From contig CAITSH010000354.1 of the NCBI GenBank assembly GCA_903895005.1, positions 1 to 25,411 of the forward strand: a stretch of DNA of 25,411 bases, given 5' to 3'. Of the stretch, positions 14,255 through 21,853 are shown in pieces (the stretch's first letter is position 1; each line of letters opens with the position of its first letter). The notes beneath the pieces were generated by a model. It saw only the letters and a program-made list of their open reading frames with translations, did no database searches and had not been told where the DNA came from. The DNA comes from an uncultured Pseudomonadota bacterium. Lineage in GTDB: Bacteria; Pseudomonadota; Gammaproteobacteria; Burkholderiales; SG8-39. The translations under genes were made by a program, and so were the position numbers.

Positions 14255-15589
14255 CTAGGCTGCCCTGGTGGCCGTGCCCGGCGGTGCCCAGGATGCGCCG
14301 TTGCGGCGGCGCTCGGCCAGCGCCTTCCAGTACGCCTCCCAGTTTTGCGTCGGCCCCACCCCGTCGACGGTGTCGGGACCGCGCATCTGGCGTGCGGCGG
14401 CGGCATCCAGGCGCATCAGCGGCTGCTCGCCCTTTTGCACCGCCCCGATGGCATCAAGAAGCATGCGCCGGTAGGCGATGATGCCGCGGTCCGTGGTGCC
14501 AAGATGCTCGCGTGTGCGGTCCTGTATCGGACCCTGCGTTTCGCACGCCCACTGGTCGTGGATGTTGATGTCCATGCCCATACCGGTGTAGGTCTGGGTC
14601 TTTTGCTCTTCAGCGTTGTAACCGTAACGGTTGCCCCTGTTGAAGATCGGGCGGTAGTCGGGTGCCGGATACGTCTTCAGGCGGATTTCGCGAAAATGCT
14701 GCTTGTCGATGGGCCTGCCAAAACTCGTGAACATGGTGAACCAGAAGGTGTTGGTGTCATCGACCGGCACATGCCACTGCGTGATGGTGATCTCATCGGA
14801 CATCGGAATGAGGAAGGCCTGCGGGAAAATCGTGTTGGTGACGCGCACATGGGTCTTGTGCTCGTCGAGCTTGCGCAGCGTGACAAGACGCTGGCCCCAG
14901 TCGGCTTTTTCGATGCGGATTTCCGGCTGGTTGTATTCGCGCAACACCTTGGTCATCGGCATGCCGGTGTCACTCGAGGCGCTGCGAAACTGCCGGCCGT
15001 AGCTTTGGTCCGGGTCTTCGTCTTCGTAATAGACATGCAAGAAGGAGGCGTGCGCCGGGTCGATGCCCACCTCCAGTGCCTGCAGCCAGTTGCATTCCCA
15101 CAGCCCCTTGAAAGCAAACACATGGGTGTCCGGTGCGGCAAAGCAGTCAAACTCGGGAAAGGCGGGCGGCTCACCCGTGCCAAGATAAGCCCACAGGATG
15201 CCGGCCCTGGCAAGCACCGGATAGGCCCGCTGCGAAACGCGCTCGCGCAGCTTGCTGCCGGGCGGCTCGGCCGGCGTTTCAAGACATTTGCCATTAACGT
15301 CGAAAAGCCAGCCGTGAAACAGGCAGCGCAGGCCGCCATTTTCGTTGCGGCCGTATGAAAGATCGGCGCCGCGATGCGGGCAATCGCGATCAAGCAGGCC
15401 GTAGCGCCCGGCCTCGTCGCGAAACAGCACGAAGTCCTCGCCCATGAGCCGCACCGCCTTGACCGGACGTTCACCGGCGGCGAATTCATCGATCAATGCC
15501 GCCGGCTGCCAGTATTGGCGCAGCAGTCTGCCGGCCGGCCGGTCCGGCCCGACACGGGTCACGAGATCATTCTGCTCGGGGCTCATCAT
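14255..15589 (-). CDS. Rieske non-heme iron oxygenase, alpha subunit (LigXa/phthalate dioxygenase-like)
   Basis: This 444-residue protein has an N-terminal Rieske domain with C70-x-H72 (D-C-P-H-R-G-A) and C89-x2-H92 (R-C-L-F-H-G-W) holding the [2Fe-2S] cluster. The mononuclear iron site follows in N-W-L-Q-A-L-E-V-G-I-D-P-A-H-A-S-F-L-H: bridging D177 and ligands H180 and H185. Length and the opening L-L-R-Q-Y-W-Q-P-A fit the single-subunit group of phthalate 4,5-dioxygenase and DDVA O-demethylase LigXa, which work without a beta subunit. GGAGG precedes the ATG at 15589. It should receive electrons from the ferredoxin two genes downstream. Ring dihydroxylation or O-demethylation are both possible, and the sequence alone does not decide. 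Confidence 0.9.
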   Translation of the reverse strand: MMSPEQNDLVTRVGPDRPAGRLLRQYWQPAALIDEFAAGERPVKAVRLMGEDFVLFRDEAGRYGLLDRDCPHRGADLSYGRNENGGLRCLFHGWLFDVNGKCLETPAEPPGSKLRERVSQRAYPVLARAGILWAYLGTGEPPAFPEFDCFAAPDTHVFAFKGLWECNWLQALEVGIDPAHASFLHVYYEDEDPDQSYGRQFRSASSDTGMPMTKVLREYNQPEIRIEKADWGQRLVTLRKLDEHKTHVRVTNTIFPQAFLIPMSDEITITQWHVPVDDTNTFWFTMFTSFGRPIDKQHFREIRLKTYPAPDYRPIFNRGNRYGYNAEEQKTQTYTGMGMDINIHDQWACETQGPIQDRTREHLGTTDRGIIAYRRMLLDAIGAVQKGEQPLMRLDAAAARQMRGPDTVDGVGPTQNWEAYWKALAERRRNGASWAPPGTATRAA

Positions 15590-15720
15590 GATGCAACCTC
15601 CAGGACGCTTGCGCGAAAATCAGCCCGCGGCATCGCGCTGCGGGAGCGTGAAGCTTAGCATTGTCAATATCGGAACATCATCCGCCACCGCAAAGCCGGC
15701 GACACCTGCGCGACTGCACA

Positions 15721-16119
15721 TCACGTTGCCGCGACATCAAACACGCGACTCACCTGCACTTCGGGTGGATGTTTCGTGTAATTGGGATGATCAACACGCA
15801 TGATCGCGCTGATTTCCGGCGTGCGGTAAAACCGTGAAAAAGCTTCGACCTCTTCTCCGGTGCGAAAGTACATCAGGCATACGCACGGATACTTGGGGTC
15901 CTCGCGGCCGGGGAGCGCAGCGACATCGGCAAGCACCTCGACACGTTGCGGTGCGATCCCCAGGCGCTCGCGCATCAGGCGCAGCGCCAGTGGCACGTGC
16001 TTGTTGACGTAGTGGCCGACGTCATAAAAGCCGGCGGCAACGGGATAGATGACCTGCACGCAATACAGGGCGTGCGCGGGGGTGGACGGACCGGGACGGT
16101 TCACGGAAACTCGCTGCAC
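15721..16119 (-). CDS. EthD-domain protein (dimeric alpha-beta barrel family)
   Basis: This 132-residue protein matches the EthD family: A-L-Y-C-V-Q-V-I-Y-P near residue 17, then the Y-x-x-x-H-x-x-L-A pattern in Y-V-N-K-H-V-P-L-A near residues 37-45. C-V-C-L-M-Y-F-R-T near 80-88 follows, with the closing T-P-E-I-S-A-I. EthD proteins often sit beside P450 or oxygenase systems, as with ethyl tert-butyl ether degradation; roles range from product handling to unknown. It is the first gene of the block, 131 nt before the Rieske gene. The start is a GTG at 16119 without a Shine-Dalgarno. A later start is possible, because the first ~15 residues are not typical of the domain. Confidence 0.75.
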   Translation of the reverse strand: MQRVSVNRPGPSTPAHALYCVQVIYPVAAGFYDVGHYVNKHVPLALRLMRERLGIAPQRVEVLADVAALPGREDPKYPCVCLMYFRTGEEVEAFSRFYRTPEISAIMRVDHPNYTKHPPEVQVSRVFDVAAT

Positions 16120-16188
16120 AAAAAAGGAGGCCCATTTTGCGCAGCCGCGGGGTGGCTTGTAAAGCCGCCCCGCCGGTCAAGGCACGGA

Positions 16189-16599
16189 TCAGCGTGTCAG
16201 GTTTTCCCCACCGCCCGGCAGCATGGCGTCCGCGGCAAGAAAATACGCGCGCGCAAATTTGAGCAATTCGCCCTCGGTGGGGTGGTCCAGCGTCTCGACC
16301 CCGACAAGGTGATCGACGAGCGCGTGATGGTGCTTGTGGATGTGTTTCACCAGTTCAAGCTTGGCGTTGGCCGGTCCGGCGACAAGCCATTCCTTTGCAT
16401 CGCCGATGGCAGCAATGATCTGCTCGTAATATTTCGGGTCCTCAGCCGCATGGCCGCTGCCAATGGTGCCGCGCCGGTGGTGCAGGTGGCGCTCGCCCCC
16501 CTCGTGTTTCACCGATTTAGATTCGCTGCCGTCGCGTCCGAAGCGGATGACCTGGGCGCGCTTGTGATCAAGCCAGATGACTGCGTGAAGAAAACTCAT
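16189..16599 (-). CDS. Small bacterial eRF1/Pelota-like protein (BaeRF family, 'translational machinery protein')
   Basis: This 136-residue protein begins M-S-F-L-H-A-V-I-W-L-D-H-K-R-A-Q-V. Its centre is K-E-W-L-V-A-G-P-A-N-A-K-L-E-L near residue 70, resembling the G-P-G-x-x-K element of archaeo-eukaryotic release-factor domain 3. A histidine-rich stretch (H-I-H-K-H-H-H) and a V-E-T-L-D-H-P-T-E-G-E-L segment follow; both are recurrent in the short betaproteobacterial version. Such proteins are proposed to act on ribosomes, but experimental roles are scarce. CAGGA lies about 9 nt before ATG 16599. It has no N domain with a peptide-release GGQ motif, so it is unlikely to be a release factor by itself. 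Neighbouring genes give no clear partner. Confidence 0.7.
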   Translation of the reverse strand: MSFLHAVIWLDHKRAQVIRFGRDGSESKSVKHEGGERHLHHRRGTIGSGHAAEDPKYYEQIIAAIGDAKEWLVAGPANAKLELVKHIHKHHHALVDHLVGVETLDHPTEGELLKFARAYFLAADAMLPGGGENLTR

Positions 16600-16689
16600 G
16601 GTGTGGTTCCTGTGGTGTTGGTTGGCATTTGATAGGGATGCGGGAAATCTGGCATCGGCCCGGGGGGCAAGGCAGGCCCGGTTTCAGAG

Positions 16690-17118
16690 CTAAAGTGACG
16701 CCGTCTTGGAGCGCGCGCGCTCGATCTGGCGCTGGCACGGCGTGCATCGCTTTGCCGTGGGCCACACTGCTAGGCGCGCTTCGGCGATGCGTTCGCCGCA
16801 GTCGGTGCAAACACCGTAGGTGCCGGCCGTGATGCGCCCGATCGCCGAGGCGATGTCGTTCAGTTCGGCCGTATCACGCTCGATTTCAGCGTGGTGCACG
16901 CTGCCCGTAGCGTTGAGTTGCGCGCCATCACCACCGTCGGTACTGGTGCTCGCGTCAAAGCCAACGTGTCCGCCGCGGATTTCGCCGCGCTTGCGGCTGA
17001 TTTCAGCCTGAAGTTCGGCACGGCGTTCTGTCAGCTGGAGGGTGATAGCAGCCAACCCAGGGGGGGCGGCGTTGGCAGCGGGATTTGTCTGTCTTGCGGC
17101 GGAGGTATTCGTACTCAT
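16690..17118 (-). CDS. DksA/TraR-family C4 zinc-finger protein
   Basis: From ATG 17118 this is a 142-residue protein. An Ala-rich N-terminus leads to a coiled-coil helix pair around residues 27-95, with a D-G-G-D-G-A (DxxDxA-type) tip at 61-66. The C4 zinc finger is C104-x2-C107-x17-C125-x2-C128 (Y-G-V-C-T-D-C-G and R-C-T-P-C-Q). Family members insert the coiled coil into the RNA polymerase secondary channel to tune transcription, or are uncharacterised TraR-like paralogues. The DxxDxA tip fits an RNAP-binding role. An upstream in-frame ATG at 17154 would add 12 residues; AAAGG before 17118 favours the shorter form. It is monocistronic as far as the sequence shows. Confidence 0.85.
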   Translation of the reverse strand: MSTNTSAARQTNPAANAAPPGLAAITLQLTERRAELQAEISRKRGEIRGGHVGFDASTSTDGGDGAQLNATGSVHHAEIERDTAELNDIASAIGRITAGTYGVCTDCGERIAEARLAVWPTAKRCTPCQRQIERARSKTASL

Positions 17119-17223
17119 GGCGGGGCCTTTCGCGTGATCGTTCGAGTGGTTCATGAACCCACTCTAGGCTCCCGCGAGCCCGCGCTATTGACCTGGATCA
17201 AAAAACGACGTGCCTGACGGCCC

Positions 17224-18222
17224 TCAGCCGGTTTTGGCCGCCTGACTCGGCTTGGATTTGTCCAGCACAGTCATTGCCGTCGCCATCATCGAAGAAACAT
17301 CCGCCAGGTTAGACGGCACGATCATGGTGTTGTTGGTGCGGGCAAGTTGCGCAAATGCGTTTATATAAGCCTCGGCAATTTTCAGGTTGGCCGCCTGCTG
17401 GCCGCCCTCCTTGGCCATGGACGCGGCCACCGCCTCGACCGCAAACGAGGTCGCCTCGGCCACAACGCGGATCGCCGTGGCCTGCCCCTGCGCCTTGTTG
17501 ATGGCCGAGGTCTTGTCGCCCTCGGACTTCAGTACAGCCGCCTGTTTTTCGCCCTCGGCGATGTTGATCTCCTGCTGGCGCTGACCCTCGGACTTGGCAA
17601 TGAGGGCGCGCTTTTCGCGCTCCGCTGTGATCTGCGCCTGCATCGCGCGCAGGATGGTCTCGGGCGGCGTGATATTCTTGATTTCGTAACGCAACACCTT
17701 GACGCCCCAGTTGCGCCCAGCCTCATCGAGAACCGACACCACCTGTTTGTTCATTTCATCGCGCGACTCAAAGGTCTTGTCCAGTTCCATCTTGCCGATC
17801 TCGGAACGCAGCGCGGTCTGCGCCAGCTGCGTGATCGCCGCGATGTAGTTGGACGAGCCGTAAGACGCGAGACGCGGGTCGACCACCTGGAAATAAATGA
17901 TGCCGTCCACCGACAGCTGCGTGTTGTCACGCGTAATGCAGATTTGCTCGGACACATCGAGCGGCACTTCCTTGAGCGAGTGGCGGTACTGGACCTGGTC
18001 GAAAAACGGCACGATGACATTGAGGCCGGGTTCGAGGATGGCGTGGAACTTGCCAAGGCGCTCGACCACCCAGGCGTTCTGCTGCGGCACCACGCGCACG
18101 CCCTCGATGACAAATACGACGACTAGCGCGATGATAAAAAACGGAATGGCGAAGCCGCGCGTCTGCTCGATGCTTGCGACCGCAAAGGTGCCGATGAGTA
18201 CGCCGATCAGTTTTGGAAACAT
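17224..18222 (-). CDS. qmcA: SPFH/Band-7 membrane protein, paraslipin (QmcA-like)
   Basis: This 332-residue protein has an N-terminal membrane segment at about residues 25-42 (F-A-I-P-F-F-I-I-A-L-V-V-V-F). A complete SPFH/Band-7 domain follows at about 43-200, starting V-V-P-Q-Q-N-A-W-V-V-E-R-L-G-K-F. The P-P-E-T-I-L-R-A-M-Q-A-Q stretch then leads into a long Ala/Glu/Lys-rich coiled coil to about residue 285. Such stomatin-like proteins oligomerise on the inner membrane and organise proteolysis or lipid microdomains. AGGAGGA before ATG 18222 is a textbook ribosome site. It lies 32 nt behind an NfeD-like gene, and the SPFH-NfeD pair is a conserved two-gene unit, so both products probably act together. 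Confidence 0.9.
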   Translation of the reverse strand: MFPKLIGVLIGTFAVASIEQTRGFAIPFFIIALVVVFVIEGVRVVPQQNAWVVERLGKFHAILEPGLNVIVPFFDQVQYRHSLKEVPLDVSEQICITRDNTQLSVDGIIYFQVVDPRLASYGSSNYIAAITQLAQTALRSEIGKMELDKTFESRDEMNKQVVSVLDEAGRNWGVKVLRYEIKNITPPETILRAMQAQITAEREKRALIAKSEGQRQQEINIAEGEKQAAVLKSEGDKTSAINKAQGQATAIRVVAEATSFAVEAVAASMAKEGGQQAANLKIAEAYINAFAQLARTNNTMIVPSNLADVSSMMATAMTVLDKSKPSQAAKTG

Positions 18223-18254
18223 GCTTGTCCTCCTGGGTTCCGGATCCCGGCCGG

Positions 18255-18683
18255 TCAGGGCCGTGCTTTGGTGAGGCGAAGGCTCGCACCCTCGATTGCT
18301 ACGATGTAATAGATATCACCGGGCGCGGGTGACTCGCCCGCCGGCAGGACGGCATCCCAGTGGCTGCCGCGGTATTTCACGCGCGCATTGCCGCCCGGTT
18401 TGTCCGACCAAGATTCAAACACCACGGATTGCCCCGCTTCCAGCGCCGGCATGGCAGGAACCTTGTCCGCCTTGCGGTGCTGGCGCACCCACCAGACTCC
18501 GGCGAGCGCAACCGCGGCGGCGATCAGCGTCTGTCCCCAGAAGGGCAGACCCGACCAGGCGGCAGCGGCGCCGGCAAAGGCGGCGATACCCAGAACCAGC
18601 AGGTAAAAGGTTGTGGTCACCAGCTCGGCGATCACCAGCACGAAGCCGGCGACGAGCCAGATAAGATAGCTTTCCATCGGCAT
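18255..18683 (-). CDS. NfeD-like inner membrane protein
   Basis: This 142-residue protein has two or three N-terminal membrane helices (about residues 7-27, 29-45 and 50-66) and a soluble C-terminal OB-fold of about 60 residues. The latter contains G-Q-S-V-V-F and A-R-V-K-Y-R-G-S-H-W-D-A-V, the usual NfeD pattern. It lacks the serine-protease domain of long NfeD proteins, so it is the short (NfeD1b/YbbK-like) form. The OB-fold is known to interact with stomatin-family partners. AGAGGA stands before ATG 18683. It heads the operon with the QmcA-like gene and diverges from iorA across a 251-nt gap in which I see no gene. Confidence 0.88.
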   Translation of the reverse strand: MPMESYLIWLVAGFVLVIAELVTTTFYLLVLGIAAFAGAAAAWSGLPFWGQTLIAAAVALAGVWWVRQHRKADKVPAMPALEAGQSVVFESWSDKPGGNARVKYRGSHWDAVLPAGESPAPGDIYYIVAIEGASLRLTKARP

Positions 18684-18934
18684 GGCAATCCTCTTTTAAA
18701 CACTGGCAAACGCCAACGCCCTCTGACTGACGCGCTTACACTTGCAAGCGACGTCCTCAACGACATGTTACCAGTGTCCGCGCGCGCCGCCCACGCAGGC
18801 ACCTTGCCATGATAAAACGGGAAAATCGTGGCAGACTACCGTCACAAAAAAGCACGTATCACCCGTACCAGCCGGACCATCGGGACCATTCTTAATCACG
18901 GTACCGGTACCCCACAATCCCTTCGGAGGAAGCA

Positions 18935-19387
18935 ATGGTAAAACTCACCGTCAACGGCAAGGCAGAAGAAGTCGACATGCCGGCCGACACCCCCTTGTTG
19001 TGGGCCTTGCGCGATGAACTGGGCCTTACCGGGACCAAGTTCGGCTGCGGCATGGCGCAATGCGGCGCATGCACCGTACACGTAAACGGCGTATCAACGC
19101 GCTCCTGCGTCACGCCGATTTCCGCAGTGGCAGGCAAGAAGATCACCACCATAGAAGGTCTTTCGGCCGCCGGCGACCACCCATTGCAAAAGGCCTGGGT
19201 GGCGGAACAGGCGCCGCAATGCGGCTACTGCCAGTCGGGCCAGATCATGGCCGCCGCCGCGCTGCTCGCCAAGAACAAAAAGCCGACGCGTTCGCAGATC
19301 GTGCAACACATGTCTGGCAACCTTTGCCGCTGCGGCACTTACAACAAGATCATCGCCGCGGTTGAACGCGCGGCAAAAGAAGGCTGA
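18935..19387 (+). CDS. iorA: Isoquinoline 1-oxidoreductase-type [2Fe-2S] small subunit (xanthine oxidase family)
   Basis: This 150-residue protein carries two [2Fe-2S] clusters. The plant-type N-terminal cluster uses C38, C43, C46 and C58 ([11 protein letters not shown] and S-C-V). The helical C-terminal cluster uses C96, C99, C131 and C133 (Q-C-G-Y-C-Q-S-G-Q and N-L-C-R-C-G-T-Y). Length and motifs fit the alpha subunit of two-subunit molybdenum hydroxylases such as IorAB, which lack an FAD subunit. It would pass electrons from the molybdenum cofactor in the large subunit to a cytochrome or other acceptor. GGAGG lies upstream of ATG 18935. The large subunit starts 10 nt later. The gene name marks the family, not proven isoquinoline oxidation. 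Confidence 0.88.
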   Translation: MVKLTVNGKAEEVDMPADTPLLWALRDELGLTGTKFGCGMAQCGACTVHVNGVSTRSCVTPISAVAGKKITTIEGLSAAGDHPLQKAWVAEQAPQCGYCQSGQIMAAAALLAKNKKPTRSQIVQHMSGNLCRCGTYNKIIAAVERAAKEG

Positions 19388-19397
19388 GGAGCGCGCC

Positions 19398-21650
19398 ATG
19401 AGCATGAATAAACACAATAGCAAACCAATCTCCAACCCCGCCGGCAATGGCAAACACACCGGCTTCGAGGGGATCGCCTATCAAGGTGTTTCGCGCCGCG
19501 CCTTTTTGCTGTCCGGTGCCGGGGCCGCCTTTGGCGTGATGTTCGGCGCCCCGCTCGCCGGCGTGGCCGTCGACGACGCCTTCGCACAGGCCGCGTCCTT
19601 CTCGCCCAACGCGTGGATGAACCTCGCAGCCAGTGGCCTCGTGACCATCTACTCGCCCGCCTCCGAAATGGGTCAGGGCACCATGACGGCCATGCCGCTG
19701 ATCCTTGCCGAGGACATGGACCTTGACTGGAGCCGCGTCAAGGTGGAGCAGGCACCCACCAACCCGCGCGCGTTCGGAAATCCCCGCTTTGGCGGCGGCA
19801 TGGTTACCGGCGCAAGCCGCACCACCCAGGGCTATTACGAAATTCTGCGTCTTGCCGGGCTGCAGGCGCGCCAGATCATGATCCTTGCGGCGGCCGAAAA
19901 ACTCGGCGTGCCCGCGGCAGAATTGACAACCGAGCCGCACACGGTCGTACACGCCGCGTCGGGCCGCAAACTCGGCTACGGTGAAATCGCCGCCTTCGCC
20001 AAAGTGCCGGCCACACCACCTGCGGTGACCAAGGCCGACCTCAAGCCGGTCAGCCAGTTCCGTCTGATCGGGCGGGACAAACCGCGTGTCGACGTTCCCT
20101 CCAAGACCACGGGCAAGGCCGGGTACGGCATCGACGTGCGCCTGCCCGGCATGCTCTATGCGACCGTGCTGCGCGCGCCCGTGCAGGGCGAAAAGCCGGA
20201 AAAAATAGACGATACCGCGGCGAAGCAGATTCCCGGCGTGATGAAGATCGTCCCCATGCCCTACGGCGTGGGCGTCATCGCCAAAACCTATCCGGCGGCA
20301 AGAAAAGCCAGGGCCGCGCTCAAGGTCGAGTGGAGCAAGGCGGCGAGAGCGCGCAGCTACAGTTCCGGTGCGGTGGGCGCGGCCTACCAGGCGCGATCGC
20401 GCGACCTGACCGATGGCGGCGTGACATTCCTTAGCGAGGGCGATGCCAAGGGCGCCATGGCCAACGCGGTCAAGACCGTCAGCGCCGAGTTCAGCTCGGA
20501 GCACGTCGCCCACGTCTGCATGGAACCGATGAACGCCACCGCGCTCGTGACCGGAGACAAGATCGAAGTCTGGGCACCGAGCCAGTCGCCGTTTTTCATC
20601 GCCGGAGGCCTGACACGCGTGCTCGGTTTCCGGCCCGAGAACATCACCACCAACATCACCATGCTGGGCGGGGGCTTTGGTCGTCGCGTCGAAGCCGACT
20701 ATGTCATCGACGCGGGCATTCTCGCCAAGGCGATGGAAGGCACGCCGGTAAAGGTGGTATGGACGCGGGAGGACGACGTTCAGAACGACAAGTTCCGCCC
20801 GTTGGTGGCGCAGCACCTGTCGGCCGGCCTCGATGCCAAGGGCAACATCGTCGCATTGCGGCATCGCATCGTCGCCGAATCGATTTACGCCCGCGCCGCG
20901 CCGCCGCTGTTCCAGCAGGCCGGCGGCAAGGACCAGCCGGTTTGCGAGGGCGCCGAAATCAATTACCACGTTGGCAACCATCTGGTCGAATACCTGCGCG
21001 AGCAGCGCGGCGTGGACGTTGGCTTCTGGCGTGCGGTAGGCCCCGGATACACCAAGTTCGCCATCGAAACGCTGATCGACGAGATCGCCGCGGGCGCGGG
21101 TCGTGACCCGGTCGAGTACCGCATTGCGATGCTGGAAAAAAACCCCCGTGCACGCGCCGTCATTGAAGAGGCGGCAAAATTGGCCGACTGGAAAAAGCCG
21201 CGCGCGCCTGGACGCGCGCTCGGCTTTGCCTACTCGGACGCATGGAACACACACTGCGCGCAGGTGGCCGAAGTGTCGGTGGACAAAAAGACCGGCAAGT
21301 TCCGCGTGCACGAGGTATGGAGCGCGGTCGATTGCGGCATCGCCGTGCAACCCGCCAATATCGCCGCACAGATTGAGGGATCGATCATGTTCGGCATCAG
21401 TCACCTCAATGAGCGCATCACCATCAGCGAGGGCGCGGTGCAACAGTCGAACTTCCACGACTACCCCATCATGCGCATGAACGAGGCACCCAAAGTGAGC
21501 GTGAAGGTGATCTCTACCGACAATCATCCGGGCGGGGTCGGCGAGGCCGGCCTCGCCCCGATTGGCGCGGCGGTGGGCAACGCGATCGCGAAACTCACTG
21601 GCAAGCGCCAGCGCAACCTTCCGTTCAACGCCGACCTGATCAAGGCCTGA
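19398..21650 (+). CDS. iorB: Isoquinoline 1-oxidoreductase-type molybdopterin-binding large subunit
   Basis: From ATG 19398 this is a 750-residue protein, the usual length for IorB-type subunits. Near residue 33 it has a Tat-like signal, S-R-R-A-F-L-L-S-G-A-G-A-A-F, so the complex may be exported folded. Molybdopterin-binding motifs include G-Q-G-T-M-T-A-M-P, G-G-G-F-G-R-R and G-F-W-R-A-V-G-P. The catalytic glutamate is E716 in G-G-V-G-E-A-G-L-A-P. These enzymes hydroxylate N-heterocycles or oxidise aldehydes with water-derived oxygen. GAGGAG at 19386-19391 supports the start; an upstream TTG at 19362 in the same frame is less likely. Maturation genes (XdhC, MobA-like) are not adjacent. A strong terminator follows its stop. 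Confidence 0.9.
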   Translation: MSMNKHNSKPISNPAGNGKHTGFEGIAYQGVSRRAFLLSGAGAAFGVMFGAPLAGVAVDDAFAQAASFSPNAWMNLAASGLVTIYSPASEMGQGTMTAMPLILAEDMDLDWSRVKVEQAPTNPRAFGNPRFGGGMVTGASRTTQGYYEILRLAGLQARQIMILAAAEKLGVPAAELTTEPHTVVHAASGRKLGYGEIAAFAKVPATPPAVTKADLKPVSQFRLIGRDKPRVDVPSKTTGKAGYGIDVRLPGMLYATVLRAPVQGEKPEKIDDTAAKQIPGVMKIVPMPYGVGVIAKTYPAARKARAALKVEWSKAARARSYSSGAVGAAYQARSRDLTDGGVTFLSEGDAKGAMANAVKTVSAEFSSEHVAHVCMEPMNATALVTGDKIEVWAPSQSPFFIAGGLTRVLGFRPENITTNITMLGGGFGRRVEADYVIDAGILAKAMEGTPVKVVWTREDDVQNDKFRPLVAQHLSAGLDAKGNIVALRHRIVAESIYARAAPPLFQQAGGKDQPVCEGAEINYHVGNHLVEYLREQRGVDVGFWRAVGPGYTKFAIETLIDEIAAGAGRDPVEYRIAMLEKNPRARAVIEEAAKLADWKKPRAPGRALGFAYSDAWNTHCAQVAEVSVDKKTGKFRVHEVWSAVDCGIAVQPANIAAQIEGSIMFGISHLNERITISEGAVQQSNFHDYPIMRMNEAPKVSVKVISTDNHPGGVGEAGLAPIGAAVGNAIAKLTGKRQRNLPFNADLIKA

Positions 21651-21666
21651 CCGGCGCCAGCAGGTA

Positions 21667-21705
21667 AAAGCCCCGTATCGCGCAGGCGGTACGGGGCTTT
21701 TTTTT
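21667..21705 (+). terminator. Intrinsic terminator of the iorAB operon
   Basis: AAAGCCCCGTA at 21667-21677 pairs perfectly with TACGGGGCTTT at 21690-21700 around a 12-nt loop, and eight T residues run from 21698 to 21705. It starts 17 nt after the large-subunit stop. Confidence 0.9.
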
Positions 21706-21853
21706 CGGCTGGATGCCCCCCACTTCGGCGCCCCCCCAATCGCGCTTGCGGTCGGCCGTACCGGGTTTGCCGGCAGCGCACGTTCTGGGATTACACTAGG
21801 GAGCATCACGGACGGCTGCCGCCGCCGCAGGGCCTTATCGAGGGAGGTGCGAC

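Noticed and set aside
13415..15358. A 647-codon open frame on the plus strand across the GS-like and Rieske genes
   Set aside because: It runs antisense across two genes with intact catalytic motifs, including their junction. Its product is Arg/His-rich and shows no domain.
16120..16130. AAAAAAGGAGG on the plus strand, a near-ideal Shine-Dalgarno
   Set aside because: No ATG or GTG follows at a proper distance, and the TTG frame behind it stops after a few codons. It lies just upstream of the minus-strand EthD gene, where it reads as a CCTCC stretch.
19350..21809. An 819-codon open frame on the minus strand opposite the molybdenum hydroxylase large subunit
   Set aside because: It is a mirror of a GC-rich gene with strong third-position bias. 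The translation is rich in His, Arg and Asp without family motifs, whereas the plus strand encodes a complete IorB.
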